From contig CBDHDW010000013.1 in NCBI GenBank assembly GCA_965261915.1, positions 1,922,001-1,986,000 of the forward strand: 64,000 nucleotides of DNA. The letters run 5' to 3'. The stretch is from JAIBDK01 sp965261915 (GTDB taxonomy: Bacteria; Pseudomonadota; Gammaproteobacteria; Arenicellales; Poriferihabitantaceae). A program made the position numbers and the translations under genes. Below, piece after piece: positions 28,252-37,312 of this stretch; positions within the stretch are counted from its first letter, which is position 1; every line of letters begins with the position of its first letter. The notes under the pieces are model-generated. The model was not told where the DNA came from. It made no database searches and saw only the letters and a list, made by a program, of their open reading frames with translations.

Positions 28252-28740
28252 CCTTGTTCGAAATCACACGATAGCGTTCGCGTTTATCAGCATCCAAAGC
28301 AATACCTGACAACCGGAAATCCCGCAGATCATTATCGACGGATTTTTTCATCGCGACGGAAAAATCATTGAACTGATCACTATTTCTGAGCATTTCAAAT
28401 CTTGCGAACAATCGCTGGTTCTGACCAACGTCGGGGCATAGTCACTTAACTTTGGCAAACAGTTCTCATACGCGGTCGAGCTCATCTACATCTTTTACGC
28501 TGTTAAGATGCGATCCAGCCAGTCTGACATTTCTTCCGGCGGGACTCTAAAATTTTCCCGGACAGGTTGAACTTTTTGCTCTGGCAACCCCTCTATTTGC
28601 TTACGGTTGCTTTCCAGAATATAGTGCAAAGCAGGTTCAATCTGCTCGGGCTTTATTGCCTCAAAATCCGGTAAAGAATGTAAACTGAGCATCGGGTTTT
28701 CAGAAAGTATTGAGTGATTGAGCGGCATGTGTCCAGGCAA
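28252..28740 (-). pseudogene. prlC: Oligopeptidase A (M3 family), N-terminal remnant
   Basis: The first ~80 residues from 28740 read ...PMLSLHSLPDFEAIKPEQIEPAL, the start of M3 oligopeptidases. Frame changes follow. The next stretches are LNSVKDVDELDRVYENCLPKL and NQRLFARFEMLRNS, then AVMKKSVDNDLRDFRLSGIAL in yet another frame, all colinear with OpdA/PrlC residues 90-165. The zinc HEXXH domain and the rest are missing. The gene is divergent from gor, a neighbourhood seen in other gammaproteobacteria, so the mobile island at 8.9-28.2 kb probably removed its 3' end. Confidence 0.78.
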
Positions 28741-28763
28741 AATTAATACAGGTTAAGCAGGTT

Positions 28764-30113
28764 ATGACAACAGCATATGATTTTATCGTGATCGGTGGCG
28801 GAAGTGGTGGAATTGCCTCTGCTCGCAGAGCAGCGCAAAACGGAGCCGGTGTTCTGGTGGTGGAATCCGGTCGGCTTGGCGGAACCTGTGTCAATGTTGG
28901 CTGTGTTCCGAAGAAAGTTATGTGGGCGACCGCACAAATAAACGAAACCTTTGACCTCTCGCAGCATTATGGCTTTTCCGCCGATTCGGTAAAATTTGAC
29001 TGGGGCACCATAAAATCGGCACGAGATCAGTACATCGAACGGCTTAATGGTATCTACCGCCGGAATCTTGACAATTCAGGAGTGGAGATAATTCAGGGGT
29101 ACGCAAAATTTTCCTCGGCGAACAGCATTGTGGTCGGAGATTCAGAATACACCGCCAAACACATTCTCATCGCCACCGGCGGCCAGCCTTCCATAGCCGA
29201 TGTAGAAGGTGCGGAATTGGGTGTCACCAGCGATGGTTTTTTCGAACTTTCTGTGCAACCTGAGAAAATACTTGTAATCGGTGCAGGCTACATCGCCACA
29301 GAACTCGCCGGGGTGATGCACGGCCTCGGTAGTGAGGTTTTCATGCTGTTGAGAAAGGACAAATTATTGAGGTCATTCGATCAGGATGCCCATGAGATGG
29401 TGATGCGGCAGATGCAGGAAAGTGGCATTGAATTTCTCACTAATATCGACTTGAAAGCACTGCGCAAGGATGGCGACAAACTATCTGTTATTCACGGAGA
29501 TCAACAACAGTTCGGCGGTTTTGACTGTATTATTTGGGCCATTGGCAGGCAGCCCAATGTGAAAGACCTTGCTCTGGATAAAGCGGGTCTGTCACCAAAT
29601 ACCCGAGGATACATTGATACCGATGAATTCCAGAACACTGCTGTTTCGGGAATTTATGCCGTTGGCGATGTCACACCACGGGCACAGCTCACCCCTGTGG
29701 CAATCGCTGCCGGCAGAAAATTGTCCAATCGATTGTTTGATAACCAAACCAATAGCAAACTCGATTACGAGAATATCCCGACGGTGATATTTTCTCACCC
29801 GCCCATTGGAACCGTGGGTTTATCCGAAGCTGAGGCAATCGAAAAGCACGGTGGAAAAAACATCCGAATTTACAAAAACAGCTTTGTTGACATGTACTAT
29901 GCGGTGTGTGATCACAAACCCCGAACGCTGGTAAAACTTATTGTTCAGGGTGAAAATGAAAAAGTGGTTGGCTGTCATGTCGTCGGCAGAGGTGCTGATG
30001 AAATGATACAGGGCTTCGCCGTAGCGCTTAAAATGGGTGCGACTAAAGCTGATTTTGACGATACCGTCGCAATCCACCCGACCGCGGCTGAAGAATTGGT
30101 TACACTGCGATAA
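28764..30113 (+). CDS. gor: Glutathione-disulfide reductase
   Basis: A 449-residue FAD/NADPH oxidoreductase that regenerates reduced glutathione in the cytosol. FAD-binding VIGGGSGGIASARRAA is at residues 10-25, the redox-active disulfide motif GTCVNVGCVPKK at about 42-53, NADPH-site GAGYIATELAGVM mid-protein, and the active-site HPTAAEELV at the C-terminus. Length is normal and no defect is visible. It is the first intact chromosomal gene right of the mobile island. Confidence 0.93.
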   Translation: MTTAYDFIVIGGGSGGIASARRAAQNGAGVLVVESGRLGGTCVNVGCVPKKVMWATAQINETFDLSQHYGFSADSVKFDWGTIKSARDQYIERLNGIYRRNLDNSGVEIIQGYAKFSSANSIVVGDSEYTAKHILIATGGQPSIADVEGAELGVTSDGFFELSVQPEKILVIGAGYIATELAGVMHGLGSEVFMLLRKDKLLRSFDQDAHEMVMRQMQESGIEFLTNIDLKALRKDGDKLSVIHGDQQQFGGFDCIIWAIGRQPNVKDLALDKAGLSPNTRGYIDTDEFQNTAVSGIYAVGDVTPRAQLTPVAIAAGRKLSNRLFDNQTNSKLDYENIPTVIFSHPPIGTVGLSEAEAIEKHGGKNIRIYKNSFVDMYYAVCDHKPRTLVKLIVQGENEKVVGCHVVGRGADEMIQGFAVALKMGATKADFDDTVAIHPTAAEELVTLR

Positions 30114-30365
30114 ACCGGAAGCCATTCTCGACTTTGACGTCCTTCATGACTTCAAAGATCAGGGTTATACCGACTATTTTGCGTTTATCGTTGGCTTCAT
30201 TGAACAGGAAGAATTCATCCAAATCGAATCTTTAACCAAGGAACCAGCCCCCCCCCTACACTGGTAAGCTCTGAATTTGCGAACAATCTGAATAGCGACT
30301 GGGTAGATGCAGGAGAACACCAACTCAAAGGTATTGATCGCCCGCTTCAGGCGTATACGCTGTAG
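30114..30365 (+). pseudogene. Adenylate/guanylate cyclase-type protein remnant
   Basis: Downstream of gor two short stretches survive. The first, ILDFDVLHDFKDQGYTDYFAF, resembles the ligand module preceding some class III cyclase domains. The second, in another frame, SSEFANNLNSDWVDAGEHQLKG followed by IDRPLQAYTL, resembles the C-terminal end of the cyclase catalytic domain. A C-rich run at about 30250 joins them, and the whole catalytic core is missing. It is a deletion remnant, not a gene. Confidence 0.55.
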
Positions 30366-30392
30366 ATTGCCCTGCGCACAATTATCCGGGCA

Positions 30393-32783
30393 CTACATTT
30401 CGTCGTCAAAATCCTCTGCATCAAGTTTACCCTGCTTTAAGGCCTCGCTTGCAATAACACCGGATACCGCAGCCCCTGCCGCTTTGGCGATTTTCTCGTG
30501 CAGCTCTGCTTTAGATTTAACATCGCCTGGTTCTGCACCTGCCTCTCCTGAGGTTTCTTCAGCACTGGTCTCTTGATCAGAGGATCTTGCTTGCGCTGAG
30601 TCTTTTCCATTGGTCTCTACCGAGTCAAGTTCCGGAACCCACACTCTAACCTCACGATGGGCAAAATGAATTCCTGCTGCGGCAAGTGCATCACGGACAT
30701 TACGGTAGGCTTCACGGCGGATAACCCATTGCTCACCCGGTTTAGTGGTGAATTTCATACGCACGATCAGCGCAGACTCTTCAACCCGCATAACCCCCTG
30801 AGACTTCAATGGCAGTATAAAGCTGGGTCCCATCACCGGGTGCTGCAGCATTTCCTGCCCAACCTTTTTAATAATTTTCCGAACCTTTTCAATATCTGTA
30901 TCATAGGGAAGCCGAAGTTCGAGTTTCATGGTAATCCAGTCACGGCTGAGATTTTTCACCGTCCTGATTTCGCCGTATGGCACAGTTTGAACTGCGCCCA
31001 GGTGATGTCGCAGCTGCATTGATCGCAGCGAAATTTTTTCCACCGTTCCTTTCAGCCCCTCCAGCTCAATGTATTCGCCTTTTCGAAATGCATCGTCAAT
31101 CAGAAAAAATATTCCGCTAATAACATCCTGAACCAGTTTTTGCGCACCGAAGCCAATCGCAATACCAACTACCCCGGCACCCGCAAGTAGCGGTGCAATG
31201 GCAATCCCCAAAGAATGCAAAACAGTCAGCAGGAAAAATAGGGTCAAAATGACGGTCATCACCGTACGCATCAACGGCACCAGTGTTTCCGCCCGAGTGG
31301 CGCCTGCTCCACCCCCATCGCCTTCGAGACTGGCGATGGCATCCACTTCCTCCACAGGTAAACGCCGTTCAATCAGCGCATGCATCATCTCCCAGATTAC
31401 GTAAGCGAGCACACCAAAAAATGCTGCGTCCACCGAACGCCGGATGGCAACGCTAAAACCGGATTCGGGCATGAGCATATCCGTGCCCAATCCGGCCGCA
31501 TTGCTCAATAAGTACAAGGCAATACCGATCAAGACAAAACGAAAACCTGTTTGTACCACCCGAATAAATCGACATGCTCTGGCGGGAAAATGCGGGCTTT
31601 GCAGCCATTCAATATCTGCCACCTTCCAAATCAGTCCATTAAACATTCGATCAAACACCGGGAAAGCAAGGGTTATCCACCAACTTTTGCCAACTTCAGC
31701 AGCCTGGTTCCAATGGCCCAAAAAGGAGAAATACAACCACAACATCCACAGCAGCACCATCCAAGCGGTAAAAACAAATGGCCAGGACTGCATAATAAAC
31801 AATCTTACAAACCCCTGTTTGTCCCGGTCTTCCTCAGCTACAAACATATTGGTAATTTTATCTCTCATCAACCAGACTTGTGACAGGATGATCAGATTCA
31901 AGATAAGCGTGTACGGAATCAGCAGTCCTGCGAGCAGTATGGGATCGAGTTCAGCGCTAGCCAGATAAGTTCTAAACGCCGCACCAAATTCGATAACGGC
32001 AAAAAATATTGCGAACCAAAAATACAATTGCTTGGCTGGCGCATCCTCCATGGGAATCGGTCGAAACTCACTGCGCAGCGGAGAGAAAATGTTGCGAATC
32101 AAAATCAGCCAGAGCCGAAACTGGATAAACGCTGTTAGCAGCTCTACAAACAGTACTTCCAGATAAGGGTTTTGCTTTACGAAAATCAAACCGGGAAGAT
32201 ATGCGACGGTACCCAGGATCGCGATTCCGATCAGCTGTATACAAATACGCGTGGCGATGAATTTATATCTAAGCAGGCGGGTTTTTTCCTGATTATTAAC
32301 GTAGTTGTATAATCGCGTAAAAAGCTTTCGAGTGGTAAACAGTTCGATCAATAGCGCGATACCAAACACCAGGACGATACTACTGGCGATTTTTAAACCG
32401 CTCCATCCCAGCCCGGCATTAGCGGTTAGACTAAACGCCTCGGAAAACCGCTCATCCAGCAACGGCAATTCTTGCCACAGGATCTCAAGGCGTTCGCCGA
32501 GCTGATTGGTGTTGGAATTTCTCCAGCTTGAAATGGTTTCCTGATCATATCCATAACCATCAGCGCCATCGTCCAGAACGTCATGGTTTGATTCTTCTTC
32601 TTCGACAGTTGCAGCTTCAGAAACAGATTGAGATTCAGCCAATGCTTCAATGCTCGCACTGTCATAATTTTGTGACCATGCTTGCGGGACTAATATAAAA
32701 CAAACGACCAGTACCGACAGCAATTTTATCAATCCTCGAATTGCCGTTTTACTTTGATGGGTTTGTTTGTTACTCGCACTCAT
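30393..32783 (-). CDS. Large MscS-family mechanosensitive channel
   Basis: A 796-residue inner-membrane channel protein. A signal-like segment (residues ~18-38) precedes an acidic linker, then several membrane segments between about 125 and 540. The MscS pore helix and beta domain are recognised from GAGVVGIAIGFGAQKLVQDVI and IDDAFRKGEYIELEG. A cytosolic tail rich in Ser/Glu ends near 796. The size is between MscS and MscK, as in the YnaI/YbdG and MscM-like groups. It would open under membrane tension to release solutes. Neighbour ygiQ is codirectional but 50 bp away with no evident link. Confidence 0.88.
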   Translation of the reverse strand: MSASNKQTHQSKTAIRGLIKLLSVLVVCFILVPQAWSQNYDSASIEALAESQSVSEAATVEEEESNHDVLDDGADGYGYDQETISSWRNSNTNQLGERLEILWQELPLLDERFSEAFSLTANAGLGWSGLKIASSIVLVFGIALLIELFTTRKLFTRLYNYVNNQEKTRLLRYKFIATRICIQLIGIAILGTVAYLPGLIFVKQNPYLEVLFVELLTAFIQFRLWLILIRNIFSPLRSEFRPIPMEDAPAKQLYFWFAIFFAVIEFGAAFRTYLASAELDPILLAGLLIPYTLILNLIILSQVWLMRDKITNMFVAEEDRDKQGFVRLFIMQSWPFVFTAWMVLLWMLWLYFSFLGHWNQAAEVGKSWWITLAFPVFDRMFNGLIWKVADIEWLQSPHFPARACRFIRVVQTGFRFVLIGIALYLLSNAAGLGTDMLMPESGFSVAIRRSVDAAFFGVLAYVIWEMMHALIERRLPVEEVDAIASLEGDGGGAGATRAETLVPLMRTVMTVILTLFFLLTVLHSLGIAIAPLLAGAGVVGIAIGFGAQKLVQDVISGIFFLIDDAFRKGEYIELEGLKGTVEKISLRSMQLRHHLGAVQTVPYGEIRTVKNLSRDWITMKLELRLPYDTDIEKVRKIIKKVGQEMLQHPVMGPSFILPLKSQGVMRVEESALIVRMKFTTKPGEQWVIRREAYRNVRDALAAAGIHFAHREVRVWVPELDSVETNGKDSAQARSSDQETSAEETSGEAGAEPGDVKSKAELHEKIAKAAGAAVSGVIASEALKQGKLDAEDFDDEM

Positions 32784-32832
32784 TTTTGCTCATTCTCCTC
32801 GCACGTTTATTTGAATCTTGCAAAAAGCGAAT

Positions 32833-35040
32833 CTACTTGCCCTGTTCCCGCGGCGGTAAGCCGGTATGCTGGGTCAATATTCGCCCTTTGGCAGATTTAT
32901 GTTTTCGATTTGCCGCCCTATTCTTCATATTCGAGCCGGAATAGTCAAATCTAGCCACGGGCTGGTAAGCTGGAATCAGCTGATTCGGTGAGTTGCCTAT
33001 TAAATCTTCCCTACCCATACGCCGCAATGCTTCGCGGAGTTGCGGCCAGTTATCCGGGTCATGATATCGTAAAAACGCTTTATGCAGACGTCTTTGTTTT
33101 TCCCCCTTTGCAGACTCCACTTCCTCACTGTGACGATTTACCTTTCGTAAAGGATTTTTGCCAGTGTGATACATCGCCGTGGCAGTTGCCATGGGCGACG
33201 GGTAAAAATTTTGCACCTGATCTGCTTTGAACCCGTTCGCTTTAAGCCAAAGCGCCAGGTTCATCATGTCTTGTTCTGTAGTTCCTGGGTGAGCGGCAAT
33301 AAAGTAAGGAATTAGATACTGTTTCTTACCGGCTTTTTTTGAAAATTTTTCAAACAATTCCTTAAACCGATCATAGCTGCCCATACCGGGTTTCATCATT
33401 TTGCAAAGCGGTCCCTGTTCTGTATGTTCCGGGGCTATCTTCAGATATCCGCCTACATGGTGAGTGACCAACTCTTCAACATATTCAGGAGACTCCACCG
33501 CCAGGTCATAACGCAGCCCGGAGGCAATGAGCACTTTCTTGATTCCTTTTAATGATCGCGCTCGTTTGTACAAGCGAATCAGGGCGGAATGGTCCGTATT
33601 GAGGTTGTCACAAACTTTCGGATAAACACAGGAAGGTAATCGACAAGCAGCTTCTATTTCCCGGGATTTGCAGGCAATGCGAAACATGTTGGCAGTGGGA
33701 CCTCCCAGATCAGAAATGACGCCGGTGAATCCCGGAACATGATCTCGAATCTGCTCGATTTCACGAATAATTGAATCTTCAGAACGATTTTGAATAATCC
33801 TGCCTTCATGTTCGGTTATCGAGCAGAATGTACAACCTCCAAAACACCCCCGCATAATGTTCACAGAAAATCGAATCATTTCGTAAGCCGGAATTCGCAT
33901 CCCCTGATATTTCGGATGAGGTACGCGGGCATATTCCAAACCAAAAATAAAATCCATCTCCTCGGTGCTCAGCGGTACAGGAGGCGGATTGAACCAGACT
34001 TTATGACCACCCTGATTTTGAACCAGCGGTCGGGCATTACCCGGATTGGTTTCCTGATGTAATACCCGGCTTGCGTGGGCATACAAAACCGGATCGCGTG
34101 CTACATCGGTAAAAGAAGGCAAGCGAATAACCGTATTCGCCCGACGCGACAAACGCTGCTTTAAACGATCTTTTTTATCTTCAAACGCCACTACGACAGA
34201 TTTTGATTTTGGAGAAGATTCAGAATCAGCGGCTTCGTTTACAACTTCACCACCGAACGCATATGGATTGAGCGGTTTTTCAATGCGACCGGGTTTATCA
34301 ACATTGGTCGAGTCCATAATTCGCCAGTGTTCAGGAATATCGCGTAAACAGAACGCAGTACCGCGAATATTGGTTATCGATGCAATTTCCTCGCCTGCCG
34401 ACATTCGGTGAGCAATGTCGACAATCGCCCGCTCGGCGTTTCCAAACACCAGCATATCTGCCTTGGCATCGGAAAGAATGGATCGCCTTACTTTATCCTG
34501 CCAATAATCATAATGCGCGATCCTGCGAAGTGAAGCCTCTATTCCGCCGATCACAATTGCTGAGTCCCGGTAGGCCTCACGACACCTTTGCGCATAAACA
34601 ATAGCGCTGCGATCCGGTCGCTTACCGCCAATGTCATTTGGTGAATAAGCGTCATCTGATCTGATTTTTCGATCCGCCGTGTAACGATTGATCATTGAAT
34701 CCATATTTCCAGCGGTAACACCGAAAAACAGGTTTGGCTTGCCCAGCACCTGAAACGCTTCACTGGATTGCCAGTCAGGCTGATCGATGATGCCGACACG
34801 AAAACCCTGAGCCTCAAGCAGCCGGCCGATTATCGCCATGCCAAAACTGGGGTGATCGACATAGGCATCACCGGTTACAATGATAATATCGCAGCTGTCC
34901 CAGCCCAAACTGTCCATTTCTTCTCTACTGGTCGGAAAGAATGGTACGGTTCCGAAGCACTCAGCCCAATATAGCGGATACTGGTTAAGCATCGGCGTGG
35001 TGGGAAATGGCTGACTTTGCGAAGCGGTTTGCATGGGCAT
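32833..35040 (-). CDS. ygiQ: YgiQ-family radical SAM protein
   Basis: A 735-residue member of the UPF0313/YgiQ family. The N-terminal domain holds DIIIVTGDAYVDHPSFGMAI, family-specific. The iron-sulfur motif CFGGCTFCSI (CxxxCxxC) lies near residue 395, followed by EHEGRIIQNRS. The C-terminal extension is lysine- and arginine-rich, ending ...AKGRILTQHTGLPPREQGK. The reaction of YgiQ is not established. The gene looks complete. Confidence 0.93.
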   Translation of the reverse strand: MPMQTASQSQPFPTTPMLNQYPLYWAECFGTVPFFPTSREEMDSLGWDSCDIIIVTGDAYVDHPSFGMAIIGRLLEAQGFRVGIIDQPDWQSSEAFQVLGKPNLFFGVTAGNMDSMINRYTADRKIRSDDAYSPNDIGGKRPDRSAIVYAQRCREAYRDSAIVIGGIEASLRRIAHYDYWQDKVRRSILSDAKADMLVFGNAERAIVDIAHRMSAGEEIASITNIRGTAFCLRDIPEHWRIMDSTNVDKPGRIEKPLNPYAFGGEVVNEAADSESSPKSKSVVVAFEDKKDRLKQRLSRRANTVIRLPSFTDVARDPVLYAHASRVLHQETNPGNARPLVQNQGGHKVWFNPPPVPLSTEEMDFIFGLEYARVPHPKYQGMRIPAYEMIRFSVNIMRGCFGGCTFCSITEHEGRIIQNRSEDSIIREIEQIRDHVPGFTGVISDLGGPTANMFRIACKSREIEAACRLPSCVYPKVCDNLNTDHSALIRLYKRARSLKGIKKVLIASGLRYDLAVESPEYVEELVTHHVGGYLKIAPEHTEQGPLCKMMKPGMGSYDRFKELFEKFSKKAGKKQYLIPYFIAAHPGTTEQDMMNLALWLKANGFKADQVQNFYPSPMATATAMYHTGKNPLRKVNRHSEEVESAKGEKQRRLHKAFLRYHDPDNWPQLREALRRMGREDLIGNSPNQLIPAYQPVARFDYSGSNMKNRAANRKHKSAKGRILTQHTGLPPREQGK

Positions 35041-35383
35041 TTAACAGGGAAACCGCTATTTTACCGAAATGTTGTGGGAGAAAAGATAAAATATGTGGAT
35101 CTTTTGCGCATTGGCAAAATCAGCGCTTTGCCGGATCATTAAACCCGTATAAACCACGTTTATATTATCTAAACCGATTGAGGATCAATATCTTGTCGAG
35201 AAAAACCGTATCTACAAAAATTTACCTTGCGGGGATACTGAATGTTCTTGGTCATAGTGCAGTCACTCGGCTGCAAGATGCCAGCGAAAGCAAACTGTCT
35301 GGATCACGTTAATGAGAAAATTTCAGCAACTCATTGTTAGGCTCTAGCCTGCGTAATCTGTCAGATTTCGTTTTATTGCAAGC
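35041..35383. other. Intergenic region, no gene seen
   Basis: The 343 bp between ygiQ and mnmG must hold the ygiQ promoter and the mnmG transcript end. I see no coding pattern that I can support; a 39-codon open stretch beginning TTG at 35193 has no recognisable content. rsmG-parA-parB, which commonly follow mnmG in this class, are absent here. Confidence 0.6.
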
Positions 35384-37264
35384 TTAGGCAGCCTGACTAT
35401 GCTTTTTTATCTGAATTAGCAGCAGCGAAATGGCCACGGGCGTCACTCCGGGAATTCTCGATGCCTGTCCAACGGTCTGCGGTTTTACTTGACTGAGTTT
35501 CTGTTGAACTTCGCTGGAAAGTCCGCGTATTGCCTGAAAATCGAATGTCGCGGGAATGACAACGTGGTCACTTTTCTTTAGACGTTCAATCTCAGCTACC
35601 TGACGTTTAATGTATCCGCTATAACGTGCCTGAATCTCTAGCTGCCGAATGCTTTGCGGATCATCTAACGGCTCTGGTAACCCGGCCAGAGACACAAGCT
35701 CATGATAGCCCACCTCCGGTCTTCTCAATAGATCCAGCAGGTTTGACTCTCTTTGCAATGGTTGCCCCAAAACGCGTTTCACTTCTTCGGGGTTTGTCCT
35801 TTCGGGCCTGATCCAGGTCTTTTCGAAACGAGATTTCTCCTGATCAATTCGACTCCGTTTTGATTCAAACATGTTCATGTGTTGTACATTGACCAGCCCA
35901 AGTTCGTAGCCGGTTTGCGTTAGACGCAGATCAGCATTGTCCTCACGCAACTGGAGCCGGTATTCTGCTCGTGATGTGAACATGCGATAGGGTTCAGCGG
36001 TTCCCTGGGTTACCAGATCATCAATCATCACTCCGATGTATGCTTCGTGTCTTTGAGGGCACCACGCAGACGCACCTTTTATTTTTCGTGCAGCATTTAG
36101 CCCCGCTATCAGTCCCTGCCCTGCCGCTTCTTCATAACCGGTGGTTCCGTTAATCTGACCTGCAAAAAACAACCCTTCAATACACTTTGTTTCCAGAGAG
36201 TTTTTCAAACCTCTCGGATCAAAAAAATCATATTCAATGGCGTAGCCTGCTCTTGTAATAAGCGCATTTTCAAATCCTTTGATACTGCGGACATATTCGA
36301 GCTGCACATCGAACGGCAAACTGGTGGAAATCCCATTGGGATACACTTCCGTGGTATTCAGGCCTTCTGGCTCAATAAAAATCTGGTGGCTTTGCTGCTC
36401 TGCGAAGCGCACAACCTTATCTTCAATAGATGGACAGTAGCGTGGTCCAACGCCTTCTATTTCACCGCTGAATAATGGCGACCGATGCAAGGCATGGCGA
36501 ATAATATCGTGGGTTTGGCTGTTGGTATGGGTAATATGACAATGCACCTGCTGAGGATGATCTGCTGCGTTGCCGCTAAACGAAAATACCGGAACCGGGT
36601 CATCACCAGGTTGGGATTCCAAGCCATTATAGTTAATCGATTTGCCATCAATCCTTGGCGGCGTGCCGGTTTTCAGCCGATCAACCTGCAGCGGCAACTC
36701 TCTTAATCGATTCGCCAAATCAATGGACGGTGGATCTCCTGCGCGGCCGCCACTGGCGTTATCCATACCAACGTGAATTTTACCGTTTAGAAATGTCCCG
36801 GTAGTTAACACAACTGTCGGTGCGTGAAAGCAAACCCCCAATTCAGTACGCACACCACAAACCCGATCCCCCGAAACCAGCAAGTCATCCACAGGTTGTT
36901 GGAAAATGGTTAGATTGGCTTGATGTTCGACTTCCCTGCGGATGGCTATTTTGTAAAGAGCGCGGTCAGCCTGAGCGCGCGTTGCCTGAACCGCCGGCCC
37001 CTTGCGGGAGTTGAGAATTCTGAAATGTATTCCAGCCTGGTCAATCGCTCTCGCCATTACCCCGCCTAATGCGTCTATCTCTTTGACGATATGCCCTTTT
37101 CCAATTCCGCCAATCGCAGGATTGCAGGACATCTGACCGATGGTTTCTATGTTATGGGTCACCAGCAGGGTTGCACATTGCATACGAGCTGCAGCCAACG
37201 CCGCTTCGACACCGGCGTGACCGCCACCAATTACAATGACGTCAAATTGATCAGGGTATTCCAT
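35384..37264 (-). CDS. mnmG: tRNA uridine-34 carboxymethylaminomethyl modification enzyme MnmG
   Basis: A 626-residue FAD protein that, with MnmE, makes cmnm5U34 in tRNAs. The FAD-binding VIGGGHAGVEAALAAARM is at residues 11-28, then CNPAIGGIGKGHIVKEIDALGG, a family signature. The C-terminal helical domain that binds MnmE and tRNA is complete. It is separated from mnmE by the motor pair and starts 48 bp after it, so these genes may share a transcript. Confidence 0.95.
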   Translation of the reverse strand: MEYPDQFDVIVIGGGHAGVEAALAAARMQCATLLVTHNIETIGQMSCNPAIGGIGKGHIVKEIDALGGVMARAIDQAGIHFRILNSRKGPAVQATRAQADRALYKIAIRREVEHQANLTIFQQPVDDLLVSGDRVCGVRTELGVCFHAPTVVLTTGTFLNGKIHVGMDNASGGRAGDPPSIDLANRLRELPLQVDRLKTGTPPRIDGKSINYNGLESQPGDDPVPVFSFSGNAADHPQQVHCHITHTNSQTHDIIRHALHRSPLFSGEIEGVGPRYCPSIEDKVVRFAEQQSHQIFIEPEGLNTTEVYPNGISTSLPFDVQLEYVRSIKGFENALITRAGYAIEYDFFDPRGLKNSLETKCIEGLFFAGQINGTTGYEEAAGQGLIAGLNAARKIKGASAWCPQRHEAYIGVMIDDLVTQGTAEPYRMFTSRAEYRLQLREDNADLRLTQTGYELGLVNVQHMNMFESKRSRIDQEKSRFEKTWIRPERTNPEEVKRVLGQPLQRESNLLDLLRRPEVGYHELVSLAGLPEPLDDPQSIRQLEIQARYSGYIKRQVAEIERLKKSDHVVIPATFDFQAIRGLSSEVQQKLSQVKPQTVGQASRIPGVTPVAISLLLIQIKKHSQAA

Positions 37265-37312
37265 AAGTGGGTTTTACTACTTTATCGCCACCGATACTGG
37301 CAGCCATACTCA

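Noticed and set aside
35193..35312. 39-codon gene between ygiQ and mnmG
   Set aside because: It uses a TTG start, has no convincing ribosome-binding site and no recognisable content.
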